A DNA stretch of 64,000 nt from Glycomyces tritici (GCF_030403505.1 NZ_JAUEMJ010000002.1:960786-1024785); one strand, 5' to 3'; counted from the first letter of the stretch, positions 16,716 to 26,123 are shown. The notes: generated by a model not told the origin, from the letters alone. Translations and numbers: made by a program.

Positions 16716-17315
16716 TCAGCGGATGCGGTCGTAGACCAGCGAGACCGTGCCGTCCTCGCCCGCATTCTGGCTCACCAGCGCCCACTGCCCTTCGGGCAGT
16801 TCACCGTCGAACAGGCGCGGGCCCTCGCCGAGGAACACCGGGAACAGCGTGATCGCCAGCCGGTCGACCTGGTCGGCGGCCAGGAGCGCCTTGATGACGC
16901 TCGCGCTGGCGAGCACCAGGATGTCCCCGCCCTCGGCGGCCTTGAGGTCCGCGACCGCTGCTGCGGTCGGCTTGTCCACGACCTCGGCCCGCTCCCAGGG
17001 GGCTTTCTCCAGTGTGGAGGAAAGGACCGTCTTGTCCACGTCGACGAGCCATTGCGCGAAGGCCTCGTCGCGGGGGTCGACGCCTTCGGCGCCGATCACG
17101 GTGGGCCAGAAGCCGAGGAAGCCTTCGGCGTTGACGCGGCCGAGCAAGGCGGTGGTCGCCGTTTCGTGCAGGGCGGCGAGGTGGTCGCGGGCGGCCTCCG
17201 AGATCGCGTACGGCATGACCCAGCCCATGTCGAGCGGGTTCGCCTTGGCGTAGCGGCCGTCGAGGGACAGGGCGGTGTTGGTGACGACTCGGCGGGTGTG
17301 CTGCTGCGTGTTCAT
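16716..17315 (-). CDS. RibD C-terminal/dihydrofolate reductase-family protein
   Basis: 199 residues. The fold of the RibD C-terminal/DHFR superfamily is visible: TNTALSLDGRYA at the N-terminus, ATTALLGRVNAEGFLGFWP, and GGDILVLASASVIKALLAAD, followed by LFPVFLGEGPRLF. These proteins are NADPH reductases of mostly unknown substrate and not the essential FolA. Start ATG 17315 has AAGGAG upstream. It is the second gene after the ArsR-SRPBCC regulator (28-nt gap), a pairing often seen in actinobacteria, and is probably controlled by it. Confidence 0.83.
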   Translation of the reverse strand: MNTQQHTRRVVTNTALSLDGRYAKANPLDMGWVMPYAISEAARDHLAALHETATTALLGRVNAEGFLGFWPTVIGAEGVDPRDEAFAQWLVDVDKTVLSSTLEKAPWERAEVVDKPTAAAVADLKAAEGGDILVLASASVIKALLAADQVDRLAITLFPVFLGEGPRLFDGELPEGQWALVSQNAGEDGTVSLVYDRIR

Positions 17316-17343
17316 TGCAATGCTCCTTGAGGGTGTGCGGTGT

Positions 17344-18141
17344 TCAGTGGTCGAGCATGGCGGCGAGCTTGTCGAGGGTCTGGCCGAAGCCGATCTCGAT
17401 GCCCGCGATGAAGTCGGCGGATTCCACGGTGCTGTCGGAGAGGCGCCAGTGGACGTCGAGTGCGGTGCCCTCGCCGGTCGGCCGGAGGTCGAACTCGACG
17501 TGGGAGGTGAAGGCGATGCCGCCGTCGGGCAGCAGCGGGGAGAGCCGGTAGGCCAGGCGCTCACCGGGAACGGCCTCGGTCACCTCGCCTTCGGCGCGGC
17601 CCGCGACGAGGTCGGTGCCCTTGTCGTCGATATCCCGGTACTCCAGGACGATCCGGCCGCCCGGCCGCGCCTCGAAGACCAGTTCGGCGACGCGGAAGTC
17701 GTCGGGCGTCCACCACCGGTCGAGCAGTGCGGTCTCGGTCAGGTGGGGCCAGAGCGCCGCAGGGGCGGCCGGGAGCGTGCGGGTGAACCGGAACGAGCGG
17801 CCGTCGGCCCAGCCTTCGCCGGTGGCGGCGATCCGCTCGGCCGCGGCGCTCGCCGCGTACCGGTCGAACCCCTCGTGGCCGTCAGCGGCGTCGGCGAAGC
17901 CCTGCAGTGCGGTCGCCAAGTCCCGCAGGGGACCCGAGCGGAGGGCGTAGATGCGGCGCTGGCCGTTGCGCTGGGAGGCGACGAGGCCGGCGCGTTCGAG
18001 GGCCTGCAGGTGCTTGGTGGTCTGCGGCTGGCGCGCCCCGGCCAGTTCGGCGAGGACGCCGACGGGCCGGGGTCGTTCGGCCAGCAGGTTGACGAGCCGC
18101 CACCGGGCCGGGTCGGCGAGTGCGGCGAGGATTGCTTCCAT
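17344..18141 (-). CDS. ArsR-type regulator fused to an SRPBCC (AHSA1) domain
   Basis: 265 residues. Residues 1-90 form an ArsR winged helix (ILAALADPARWRLVNLLAER, then RQPQTTKHLQALERAGLV) without metal-binding cysteines. Residues 105-265 form an AHSA1/SRPBCC ligand-binding cavity domain (FTRTLPAAPAALWPHL, then GGRIVLEYRDID). The fusion implies a one-component sensor of a hydrophobic small molecule. A promoter with an inverted repeat between -35 and -10 lies directly upstream, fitting autoregulation. The ATG at 18141 lacks a Shine-Dalgarno and is probably leaderless. Forms an operon with the DHFR-like gene. Confidence 0.83.
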   Translation of the reverse strand: MEAILAALADPARWRLVNLLAERPRPVGVLAELAGARQPQTTKHLQALERAGLVASQRNGQRRIYALRSGPLRDLATALQGFADAADGHEGFDRYAASAAAERIAATGEGWADGRSFRFTRTLPAAPAALWPHLTETALLDRWWTPDDFRVAELVFEARPGGRIVLEYRDIDDKGTDLVAGRAEGEVTEAVPGERLAYRLSPLLPDGGIAFTSHVEFDLRPTGEGTALDVHWRLSDSTVESADFIAGIEIGFGQTLDKLAAMLDH

Positions 18142-18148
18142 GAGAAGA

Positions 18149-18178
18149 AGTATTCTTCATGGAGAATATTCTTGTCAA
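18149..18178 (-). promoter_or_regulatory. ArsR promoter with embedded operator
   Basis: On the minus strand: -35 TTGACA (18173-18178), 18-bp spacer, -10 AATACT (18149-18154), 7 nt before the ATG. The spacer carries TATTCT-TCATGG-AGAATA (18151-18168), an inverted repeat placed to block RNA polymerase when bound by the ArsR-type protein. Confidence 0.65.
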
Positions 18179-18197
18179 GGAATATGTAGGAGTTCTT

Positions 18198-21100
18198 TCA
18201 GGCGACCTCGGGGATGATGTCGTTGACCAGGTCGGCGCACCACTGCAGCAGCGCGAGCCCCTCGAGCGGCTTGCCGCCGATCTTCGAGGTGGTCGGGCGC
18301 GGGACGCTGATGACGCCCCCTTGCGGCTTGTAGTGCGCGTCCGGGTAGTGCCGGCTCAGGCGCATCTGCTTCGAGTCGGGCAGCTCGATCGAGGAGAACC
18401 GGAGGTTCTTCCCCTGCAAGGCCACGTCCTGCAGGCCGTGCGCGCGGGCCAGGAGCCTGAAGCGCGCCAGGTGGAACAGGGTCTGCACCTGGTCGGGCGC
18501 GGGACCGTACCGGTCCTCCATCTCCTCGCGCACCTCGTCCAGCTCGGCCTCGCTGTGGACCTCGGAGATCTTGCGGTACATCTCCAGGCGCAGGCGCTCG
18601 ACCTCCACGTAGTCGAACGGGATGTTCGCGTCCAGCGGCAGCTCCACCTTGACCGGCGAGGGCGGCTCCTCGGCGCCGCCCTTGAACGACGCCACCGCCT
18701 CGCCGACCATGCGCAGGTACAGGTCGAAGCCCACGTCCGCGATGTGGCCGGACTGCTCGGCCCCCAGGAGGTTGCCCGCGCCGCGGATCTCCAGGTCCTT
18801 CATCGCCACGTACATGCCCGCGCCGAGCTCGGAGTGCTGCGCGATCGTCGCCAGGCGCTCGTGCGCGGTCTCCGAGAGCGTCTGCTCCGGCGGGTACAGG
18901 AAGTACGCGTACGCCCGGTCGCGGCTGCGGCCCACGCGGCCGCGGATCTGGTGCAGCTGCGAGAGGCCGAGCAGGTCGGCCCGCTCGACGATGAGCGTGT
19001 TCGCGTTCGGGATGTCGATGCCGGACTCGATGATCGTGGTCGAGACGAGCACGTCGTACTCGCCCTCCCAGAAGCCCTGCATGATCTTCTCGAGCTGGCC
19101 CTCGCCCATCTTGCCGTGCGCCACGGCGATCCGGGCCTCGGGGACGAGTTCGCGCAGCTTCGTCGCGGCCCGGTCGATGGACTCGACCCGGTTGTGCAGG
19201 TAGAACACCTGGCCGTCGCGCAGCAGCTCGCGGTGGATCGCGGCCGCGACCTGCCTGGCCTCCCAAGCGCCCACATAGGTCAGCACCGGGTGGCGCTCCT
19301 CGGGCGGGGTGGCGATCGTCGACATCTCGCGGATGCCGGTCACCGCCATCTCGAGCGTGCGCGGGATCGGAGTCGCGGACATCGTCAGGACGTCCACGGC
19401 GGCGCGCAGGGCCTTCAGCTTCTCCTTGTGCTCCACGCCGAACCGCTGCTCTTCGTCCACAATGATCAGGCCGAGGTCCTTGAACCGGGTCTCGGCCTGC
19501 AGGAGCCGGTGCGTCCCCACGAGGATGTCGATCTCCCCCGCGGCGATGCCCTTCTGGATCTCCGCGGCCTCGCGCGTCGACTGGAACCGCGAGAGCTGCT
19601 TGATCTTGACCGGGAACTGGCCCATGCGCTCCACGAACGTGCCGTAGTGCTGGCTCGCCAGGAGCGTGGTCGGCACCAGCACCGCCACCTGCTTGCCGTC
19701 CTGCACCGCCTTGAACGCGGCGCGCACGGCGACCTCGGTCTTGCCGTAGCCCACATCGCCCATGACGAGGCGGTCCATCGGGACGCGCGCCTCCATGTCC
19801 GCCTTCGTGTCCATGATGGCCGACATCTGGTCGGGGGTCTCGATGTACGGGAACGCGTCCTCGAGCTCGCGCTGCCACGGCGTGTCCGGGCTGAACGCGT
19901 GCCCTTCGGCCGCCTGCCGGGCCGCGTACAGCTGGATCAGCTCGGCCGCGATCTCGCGCACGGCCTTGCGGGCGCGCCGCTTCGTCTTCTGCCAGTCCGC
20001 GCCGCCCAGCTTGTGCACCGTCGGCTGCTCGCCGCCCACGTACCGGGTCAGCTGGTCGAGCGAGTCGGTGGGCACGAACAGGCGGTCGCCCGGCTGGCCG
20101 CGCTTCGAGGCGGCGTACTCGATCACCAGGTACTCGCGCTCGGCCCCGCCGATCGCGCGCCGCACCATCTCCACGTACTTGCCGACGCCGTGCGCGTCGT
20201 GCACCACGAAGTCCCCGGGGGAGAGCTCGAGCGGGTTGACCACGCCGCGGCGCTTGGTCGCCTTGCCCTTGCGGGGCTTCTGGGCCGCGAGCGCCTTGCC
20301 GCCCGCGATGTCGGCGGCCGTGACGACCACCAGACCCGAAGCGGCGTCGACGAACCCGAGCGTGAGCGTGCCGGTGCACGCGACGACCTCGCCCGCGCGG
20401 AACGCCTGCGGCGCGGCCTCCAGGTGCGCGCCGATGCCCTCGGCCTTCAACTGCTCGGCGGCCCGCTCGGCCCCGCCGAGGGCCGGGTAGACGACGGCGA
20501 CGGCGCGGCCCTCGCGGGTCCAGGCCTGCATGTCCGCCACCAGCTGCGGCGTGTTGCCGTGGTAGCGCGGGGTCTCGGCGATGCCGAGGTCCACGGTGAT
20601 CGCGTCGTCGGCCGTAACCGCTCCATAGTGGAGCGGCTCGCCGGTGATGGCCGCGAGCTCCTCCGCGATCGCGTCCTCTTCGGGGGCGACGGCGAACGGC
20701 GAGATCGTCCACCAGCGCTGGCCCTTGGCGAGCGCGGCGGTGCGGGCCTCGGCGAGGTCGTGGAACGTGCCCGCGCCGAGGTCCACGGGCGCTTCGGCCC
20801 CGGCCGCGGCGGCGGCCCATGAGGCGTCCAGGAACTCGTTCGAGGTGGCGACGAGGTCGACCGCCCGCGAGCGGATGCGCTCAGGCTCGATCGCGACGAC
20901 CAGGGAGTCGCGAGGCAGGACTTCTTGGAACAGCTGCAGCTCATCGGGTCCGGCGAGCGCGGGCAGCAGGGACTCCATGCCTTCGGCCGGGATGCCCTGG
21001 GCGAGTTTGGCGCACATCTCGGCGATGCCGGGGTAGGTGTCGCCGAGGGCGGCGGCCCGCTCCCGCACCTCGTCGGTGAGGAGCAGTTCGCGGCAGGCGA

Positions 21101-21794
21101 CGGCGCGCAGTTCGGGGGCTTCGTCGAGGGAGCGCTGGTCGGCGACGGAGAACTCGCGGATGGAGTCGACCTCGTCGCCGAAGAACTCCAGGCGCAGCGG
21201 GTGCTGGGCGGTGGGCGGGAACACGTCGAGGATGCCGCCGCGCACGGCGAACTCGCCGCGCTTCTCCACGAGGTCGACCCGTTCGTAGGCGAGGTCGACG
21301 AGGTGGGCGGCGAGGTCGAGCAGGTCGGTCTCGTCGCCGCGCCTCAATTGCACGGGCTCGCGTTCGCCGAGGCCCTTGAGCTGCGGCTGGAGGGCTCCGC
21401 GGACGGGGGTGACGATGACGCGCGGCACGTCGCCGGCGTGGATGCGGTGGAGGAGTTCGAGGCGGGCGCCGACGGTGTCGGAGCGGGGCGAGAGGCGCTC
21501 GTGCGGCAGCGTCTCCCACGCGGGGTAGAGCGCGATGTCCTCCTCGTCGAGGAAGGACGCCAGTGATTCGGCCAGCTCCTCGGCTTCACGTGAGGTCGCG
21601 GTGATCGCGAGCACGGGGCCCGGCGAGCTGGCGGCGGCCCGGGCGAGCGCGAGGGGGCGCGCGCCGGGCACGGCGACGACGTCGACCGGGCGGTCGGACG
21701 AGGCCGCGAGGTCGCCGATGCGGGCGAGCTTCGGCGCTTTCGCGGCCGCGCTGAGCAGGCTCGCGAGTTTCGGAGCGGATCGTTCTGCGGCCAT
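18198..21794 (-). CDS. mfd: Transcription-repair coupling factor Mfd
   Basis: 1198 residues, full length. Mfd displaces RNA polymerase stalled at DNA lesions and recruits UvrA. The N-terminal UvrB-like module is followed by the CarD-like RNA-polymerase-interacting domain (LSPGDFVVHDAHGVGKYVEM). Then come the SF2 translocase motifs GDVGYGKTEVAVRAAF (Walker A), VDEEQRFGV (Walker B variant) and the TRG-region motif VLVSTTIIESGIDIPNANT, and a C-terminal UvrA-masking domain. AGGAG precedes ATG 21794. It follows ydjM on the same strand. A copy of the 33-bp repeat lies 118 bp before the start. Confidence 0.97.
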   Translation of the reverse strand: MAAERSAPKLASLLSAAAKAPKLARIGDLAASSDRPVDVVAVPGARPLALARAAASSPGPVLAITATSREAEELAESLASFLDEEDIALYPAWETLPHERLSPRSDTVGARLELLHRIHAGDVPRVIVTPVRGALQPQLKGLGEREPVQLRRGDETDLLDLAAHLVDLAYERVDLVEKRGEFAVRGGILDVFPPTAQHPLRLEFFGDEVDSIREFSVADQRSLDEAPELRAVACRELLLTDEVRERAAALGDTYPGIAEMCAKLAQGIPAEGMESLLPALAGPDELQLFQEVLPRDSLVVAIEPERIRSRAVDLVATSNEFLDASWAAAAAGAEAPVDLGAGTFHDLAEARTAALAKGQRWWTISPFAVAPEEDAIAEELAAITGEPLHYGAVTADDAITVDLGIAETPRYHGNTPQLVADMQAWTREGRAVAVVYPALGGAERAAEQLKAEGIGAHLEAAPQAFRAGEVVACTGTLTLGFVDAASGLVVVTAADIAGGKALAAQKPRKGKATKRRGVVNPLELSPGDFVVHDAHGVGKYVEMVRRAIGGAEREYLVIEYAASKRGQPGDRLFVPTDSLDQLTRYVGGEQPTVHKLGGADWQKTKRRARKAVREIAAELIQLYAARQAAEGHAFSPDTPWQRELEDAFPYIETPDQMSAIMDTKADMEARVPMDRLVMGDVGYGKTEVAVRAAFKAVQDGKQVAVLVPTTLLASQHYGTFVERMGQFPVKIKQLSRFQSTREAAEIQKGIAAGEIDILVGTHRLLQAETRFKDLGLIIVDEEQRFGVEHKEKLKALRAAVDVLTMSATPIPRTLEMAVTGIREMSTIATPPEERHPVLTYVGAWEARQVAAAIHRELLRDGQVFYLHNRVESIDRAATKLRELVPEARIAVAHGKMGEGQLEKIMQGFWEGEYDVLVSTTIIESGIDIPNANTLIVERADLLGLSQLHQIRGRVGRSRDRAYAYFLYPPEQTLSETAHERLATIAQHSELGAGMYVAMKDLEIRGAGNLLGAEQSGHIADVGFDLYLRMVGEAVASFKGGAEEPPSPVKVELPLDANIPFDYVEVERLRLEMYRKISEVHSEAELDEVREEMEDRYGPAPDQVQTLFHLARFRLLARAHGLQDVALQGKNLRFSSIELPDSKQMRLSRHYPDAHYKPQGGVISVPRPTTSKIGGKPLEGLALLQWCADLVNDIIPEVA

Positions 21795-21911
21795 GCGGAC
21801 TCCTGCGAGGTTCCGGGTTTCACTGTGCTCAAGGCACGACGATTGGCCGAAATCCGGGCATGAGGCCCGGTTCCGGCAACCGGTCGAGTCTACCTCGCGG
21901 GAGCAGCGCCC

Positions 21912-21939
21912 ATTTACGGCTCGCGAGCTTCGCCGAGGG
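21912..21939 (-). repeat. Dispersed 33-bp repeat family, copy upstream of mfd
   Basis: On the minus strand this stretch matches the unit at 43790-43921 over 27 of 28 bases (the CCCTCGGCGAAGC...GCGAGCCGTAAAT part). It lies between ydjM and mfd and points in the direction of mfd transcription. Confidence 0.75.
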
Positions 21940-21956
21940 CCGCGTGCCGGCCGCGC

Positions 21957-22787
21957 CTACTCGCTCGCGCCCTGGCCCGTGCCCTGGTCGAAGAGCAGCT
22001 GCTGCACCTCGGGCACGTTGTAGAGCATGCCGATCACGACGAGGACGGTGAGCACGGGCAGGAGGATGCGGTTCTCCTCCTTGCCTCCCGCGCGGAGGGC
22101 GATCGAGTTGGGCAGGCCGATGTCCTTCCAGCGGCGGCCCTGGATCGGGAGCGGGAAGAACAGGGGCGAGCCCATCTTCGTGATCATGTCGCCCAGGACG
22201 TGGATGAAGCAGCCGATGCCCATCGCGAGTCCGAGGACCCAGTAGTCGCGGCCCTCGGGCAGGAACCGGTACATGCCGTAGGAGGCGACGAGCGCGACGC
22301 CGGTGGTGACGATCCAGCCCTTCTTCTCCACGGTCTCGGCGAGCAGGCCGCGCACCGCCAGACCGGTGAGGACGAACAGGATCGCGATGACCGCCGGCTT
22401 CCCGAACTGGTAGGCGAGGAAGCCGGTGCCGGTGCCCACGATCGCGGCGTGCAGGGCGGTGTGGGTGAAGGTGCGGTGGCCGTTCTTCCGCTTCTTGTCC
22501 TTCTTCGACTTCGTGAGCAGGTAGAACCAGTAGCAGAGACGTTCGACGACCTCGGCGACGAAGAGGGACGCGACGCCGAACGAACGGGCCACAGTGGAGC
22601 CGCCCTTGTTCTCGGTCACTTTGCCGGCGCAGTCGATGTCGGGGTAGAGCGCGGCGCCTGAGGCGACGATCGTGCCGACGATGAGCTCGGCGGAGGACTG
22701 GTCGATGCCGAACGCGATGTCGGCGACCGCCGAGCCCGCGAGCCACAGGGCGGCACCGGACATGGCGTGGGTCGGGCCCATGACCAT
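21957..22787 (-). CDS. YdjM/DUF457-family membrane-bound metal-dependent hydrolase
   Basis: 276 residues, multi-pass membrane protein. The YdjM-type histidine motifs are present: GPTHAMSG near the N-terminus, YPDIDCAGK, GHRTFTHTALHAA, and GCFIHVLGDMIT. This pattern defines the LexA-binding inner-membrane/DUF457 family of predicted metal-dependent hydrolases. The substrate is unknown. Start ATG 22787 has AAGGAG 9 nt upstream; an ATG two codons later is possible. Same strand as mfd, 162 bp before it. The SOS link of E. coli YdjM cannot be assumed, as no LexA box was seen. Confidence 0.82.
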   Translation of the reverse strand: MVMGPTHAMSGAALWLAGSAVADIAFGIDQSSAELIVGTIVASGAALYPDIDCAGKVTENKGGSTVARSFGVASLFVAEVVERLCYWFYLLTKSKKDKKRKNGHRTFTHTALHAAIVGTGTGFLAYQFGKPAVIAILFVLTGLAVRGLLAETVEKKGWIVTTGVALVASYGMYRFLPEGRDYWVLGLAMGIGCFIHVLGDMITKMGSPLFFPLPIQGRRWKDIGLPNSIALRAGGKEENRILLPVLTVLVVIGMLYNVPEVQQLLFDQGTGQGASE

Positions 22788-22964
22788 AGTGGGGACTCCT
22801 TCAGGGCAGTATGGGGAGCAGTGTCTGGAAGCTGTGGAGACTATCCCACACGCGCACGACAACCACGGTTCCAGGCGAGACGTTCCTCCAGTCCCGCAAC
22901 ATCATTCCCGTATCAGTACGATCACGACCCAACCTGCGGGGCCGCCTCGCGCTATGGTCGAGGG

Positions 22965-23828
22965 GTGTTCGACTCCTCGCAGCTCACGGCCTATCTCAAG
23001 CGCGTCGGGATCAGGGCCCCGAGGCGCCCGACGCTGCACGCGCTGCGCCGGATCCACCGCGCCCACATCGACGCGATCCCGTACGAGAACCTCGACATCC
23101 AGCTGGGCAGGCCGATCCGGCTCGACGCGGCGTCGCTGTACACCAAGCTCGTCGAGGGCGGCCGGGGCGGCTACTGCTACGAGCACAACGGGACGCTCGC
23201 GCACGCCTTGGAGGCCATGGGCTTCGACGTGCGCCGCGTGCTCGGCGGCGTCGCCCGCGAGACCGAGGGCGAGGGCAACTGGTGGAACCACATGCCGCTC
23301 GTGGTGCGGTTCCCCGGCGGCGACGAGTACCTGGCAGACGCCGGCATCGGCACGGGCTTCCGCGACCCGCTGCCGATCCGCAGCGGCAGCTACCGGGTCG
23401 GGCCGTTCAATTTCGGCATCTGGAGCCTCGGCGAGGGCGAATGGCGCTGCTCGATCGACCCGCGCGTCACCAACCTCACGTTCGACTTCACCTCGGATCC
23501 GCGCGACGTGAGCGAGTTCGAGGCGAAGTGCACCGAGCTCTCGACCTCCCCCGAGTCCCCGTTCGTGAAGACCCTGACCGTGCAGAACCCCGGCGAGACC
23601 GACATCTGGGTCCTGCGGGCGCGCACGCTCACCGTCTACGACCCGCAACTGCCGGAAGGGAAGACGGTCCGGATCGTCGCCGACCCGGACGACTTCGCGT
23701 CGCTCCTGCGGGGCCGCTTCAACCTCACTCTCGACGAAGCCGATCTCGGCGCATTGTGGACCAAGGCCGAGGAGCAGCACGAACGCAAGCTCGCCGAGGA
23801 CGCAGCCGCCAATCAGGCCTCGGTCTAG
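22965..23828 (+). CDS. nat: Arylamine N-acetyltransferase
   Basis: 287 residues. Transfers acetyl from acetyl-CoA to arylamines or hydrazines by a cysteine mechanism. The catalytic triad is intact: Cys71 in GGRGGYCYEHN, His109 in WWNHMPL and Asp125 in YLADAGIG. The start is GTG at 22965. A -10 box TATGGT (22953-22958) is 6 nt upstream and no separate ribosome site is needed, so the transcript is probably leaderless. Length and motif spacing match functional bacterial NATs; in actinobacteria they can act in sterol breakdown or in amide formation in secondary metabolism. Its stop abuts that of the opposing membrane-protein gene. Confidence 0.93.
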   Translation: MFDSSQLTAYLKRVGIRAPRRPTLHALRRIHRAHIDAIPYENLDIQLGRPIRLDAASLYTKLVEGGRGGYCYEHNGTLAHALEAMGFDVRRVLGGVARETEGEGNWWNHMPLVVRFPGGDEYLADAGIGTGFRDPLPIRSGSYRVGPFNFGIWSLGEGEWRCSIDPRVTNLTFDFTSDPRDVSEFEAKCTELSTSPESPFVKTLTVQNPGETDIWVLRARTLTVYDPQLPEGKTVRIVADPDDFASLLRGRFNLTLDEADLGALWTKAEEQHERKLAEDAAANQASV

Positions 23829-24449
23829 TCAGCCCCGGCGGCAGAGCCGGACTCCGATCAGCGACCAGACCAGCCCGGCCTGCCCTTCGGTAGCGGCCCA
23901 GGTGACGAACCCTGAGGCCGGTTCGCCCAAGCGCAAACCGGCGGCGACACCGAGGACGAGCAAAGGCAGGCTTGCGACCATCAGGACCGCTTCGGGAAGC
24001 GGACCCGATCGCTTCCGCAACGTCGCCGCCCCGAGCACCGTCGCACCTATGTAGACCAAATGCGACAGCACCCAGGCTGGCACACCCGCCAACGCCACCA
24101 TCCCCTCGACCCCGCCCGGCGCCAACGGCCCGACCGCGTTCGCCAGGAAGCCGACCGCCGTCGCCACGAGCCCGGCCATCAGCAGGCCGCGCCCCCAGCC
24201 CGCGAGCCGCCCCGATCCCGCGCGGTGACGCCGCCCGAACGCTCGGAACCCCGCGAACACCAGGAGCACACCTGCCAGCCCCGCCCAGCCGGTCGACTGT
24301 GGCAGTGCCGCACCGACCCCCGGAAACCCAGTGGCGGCGAAGACGATCGCGCCACCGCACATCGCGGCACCGGCGACCGGTGCACCACGACGGGTCGAAC
24401 CGGTGGCCGACAGGTCAGGGTCAGCCGAGGTGGCGATAGGCGCAGTCAT
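23829..24449 (-). CDS. Unrecognised multi-pass membrane protein
   Basis: 206 residues from ATG 24449, which has GGGAGGA 4 nt upstream; in-frame ATGs further upstream lack such a site. About five to six hydrophobic helices are visible (AGAAMCGGAIVFAATGF, AGLAGVLLVFAGF, LLMAGLVATAVGFLANAVG, VLSHLVYIGATVLGAA, AVLMVASLPLLVLGVAAGL, and a final AGLVWSLIGVRL). No charged catalytic motif is seen inside the membrane. Its stop abuts the NAT stop on the other strand. No function assigned. Confidence 0.7.
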   Translation of the reverse strand: MTAPIATSADPDLSATGSTRRGAPVAGAAMCGGAIVFAATGFPGVGAALPQSTGWAGLAGVLLVFAGFRAFGRRHRAGSGRLAGWGRGLLMAGLVATAVGFLANAVGPLAPGGVEGMVALAGVPAWVLSHLVYIGATVLGAATLRKRSGPLPEAVLMVASLPLLVLGVAAGLRLGEPASGFVTWAATEGQAGLVWSLIGVRLCRRG

Positions 24450-25226
24450 GTGTCCTCCCATGCGCAGGGGATGGCGCCCGCCGATCAGCGGGTTCGAATC
24501 CATGTTCGCTTCCGGCGGTGCTCGCCGACTCCCCTGCAAAGGTGAGCGTGCTCCCCCGCCAGGGTGAGCGATAGCGCTACTAGAGCCGCCTCCTTCCCTC
24601 TCGTTGCTCCCGATTCACTTGCCCGGGAGGTGATGCCGATCCCGGGCATCGTCATTCGAGACCAGGGAGGTCACATTGCCTCGCATGGCGGAAACGGGTG
24701 GGCCGGGTCCTTGTTGCCCGGCCGGCATCGCCGATCATGCTGGCGGTCTTACGAGTGCGTGTCTCGTTCTGGACACTGTCTCCGGTCGGGGTGATCCCGA
24801 CCGGCGATCTCCCACCCAGCACGGCCCCGAGGAGGGGCCGTGGTCAGCTGTGGATCCCGATAGCACAATAAGACTGAAACCCATGCCCCGTAAGGCATCG
24901 GTCTCGGAATCGGTCCGGTTTGGGTTTCGGCCAGAGGCTTGGCTTAGTCTGCTTGCACCTAATCGCCACCTGTACGTTTTCCGTATCCCTGTGCGTATAT
25001 CAATCATCCCTCGCGCACGCCCGACCGTCATCACTCGCGGGGATACAAGTCCCTCATGTTTCGCCGAACCCGTCTGCGCCCCAAGGAAACAGCCGACCCC
25101 TGCCCCGCGATCGGGCGTGTCGCCCGCCTTGAAACAAACCCGCCACCCGCCGACCGGCCCCACCCCGAATCGCACCGCTTCGGCGGCGCCCGCCTGAACC
25201 GCAAGCCGACGCCGACCGGGAGCGAC
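24450..25226. other. Long non-coding stretch with a cluster of stem-loops
   Basis: No convincing gene in 777 bp. Hairpins seen: GCCCGGG (24621-24627) with CCCGGGC (24641-24647), mutually exclusive with GATGCC (24632-24637) with GGCATC (24645-24650); GGCCGGG/CCCGGCC (24701-24707/24717-24723); CCGGTCGGG/CCCGACCGG (24782-24790/24796-24804); CACGGCCCC/GGGGCCGTG (24820-24828/24834-24842); and GAAACCCA/TGGGTTTC (24876-24883/24921-24928) enclosing ATGCC/GGCAT. The part from about 24940 to 25060 has lower GC. It could hold a small RNA or long leader; no known RNA family was recognised. Confidence 0.45.
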
Positions 25227-26048
25227 TCAGGCGGTGCGCTGGCGGGCGGCCTCGTAGAGCGCGACCGAGCCGGCGTTGGCGGCGTTCAGGGAGGAGGCGG
25301 CCTTGGGCGACATGGGGATGCGTGCGGTGGCGTCGGCGAGTTCGAACCAGGACTTGGACATGCCGGTGGTCTCGTTGCCGACCACGAGGAGGGTGGGGCC
25401 GCCGAGGTCGTGTTCGGAGAGCGCCTGCTCGCCGCGCTCGTCGGTGCCGATGATCGTGGGTGCGTGCGGCTGCTTGCGGGCCCATTCGGCGACTTCGTGC
25501 GCCGAGGCGGCACTCACGACGGGCATTGCGAAGAGACTCCCGGTGGAGGCCCGAACGGCCTTGGGGTCGTAAGGGTCTGCGGCGTTGCGGCCGGTGATGA
25601 CCACGGCGTCTGCGCCGAACGCGTCGGCCGAGCGGATCAGCGAGCCGACGTTCCCCGGGCTGGTCGGCCGGTCGATGACGATGCCGAGCCAGTCGGGGCG
25701 GGTGGCGAGGTCGGCGAGCCGGCGCTGCGGGATCTTGACCTGGGCGAGGAGTTCGGGCGGGTTGTCCTCGTCCTTCTCCCCCAGTTCGGCGAGGAGGCCG
25801 CCGGAGAGGGCGGCCTGCTCGGTGTGGGGCCGTTCGAGGAGGCCGCGGGCCCAGTCGGAGAGGCGCGGGCGGTCGGCGTCGTAGAGGAAGGCCTCGACGG
25901 TCCAGCCGTGCTCGACCGCGAGGGAGATCGGCCGGACGCCCTGCACGAGGAAGGACCCGGCGCGGTGGCGCTTGTTGCGGTTGCGCAGCAAGGTCTCCCA
26001 TTGCTGGAACTTGGCGTTCCGGACACTGACCTGCAGGGTTCTCGCCAT
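25227..26048 (-). CDS. SpoU/TrmH-family RNA 2-prime-O-methyltransferase
   Basis: 273 residues. An N-terminal substrate-binding domain (NRNKRHRAGSFLVQGVRPIS) precedes a SPOUT knotted methyltransferase domain with the three family motifs: RPTSPGNVGSLIRSADAFGA, LLVVGNETTGMS, and PMSPKAASSLNAANAGSVAL. It should methylate a ribose in rRNA or tRNA using S-adenosylmethionine; the exact nucleotide is not predictable. GGAGA precedes ATG 26048. Monocistronic on the minus strand, downstream of the MarR operon. Confidence 0.9.
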   Translation of the reverse strand: MARTLQVSVRNAKFQQWETLLRNRNKRHRAGSFLVQGVRPISLAVEHGWTVEAFLYDADRPRLSDWARGLLERPHTEQAALSGGLLAELGEKDEDNPPELLAQVKIPQRRLADLATRPDWLGIVIDRPTSPGNVGSLIRSADAFGADAVVITGRNAADPYDPKAVRASTGSLFAMPVVSAASAHEVAEWARKQPHAPTIIGTDERGEQALSEHDLGGPTLLVVGNETTGMSKSWFELADATARIPMSPKAASSLNAANAGSVALYEAARQRTA

Positions 26049-26123
26049 GGTCTCCGCAATTCTCGTGTGGTCGTGGACAGCGCAGAAACTACCACGGCGG
26101 CGACCGGCCGCGCCCTCTGGAAA

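Noticed and set aside
24491..24501. GGTTCGAATCC, which looks like a tRNA T-loop
   Set aside because: The flanking bases do not form a T-stem (only two pairs), there is no acceptor or anticodon arm at the right distance, and it overlaps the region upstream of the membrane-protein gene.
24735..25175. 146-residue minus-strand frame in the non-coding stretch
   Set aside because: No codon bias, no ribosome site, no recognisable motif, and it crosses three perfect hairpins.
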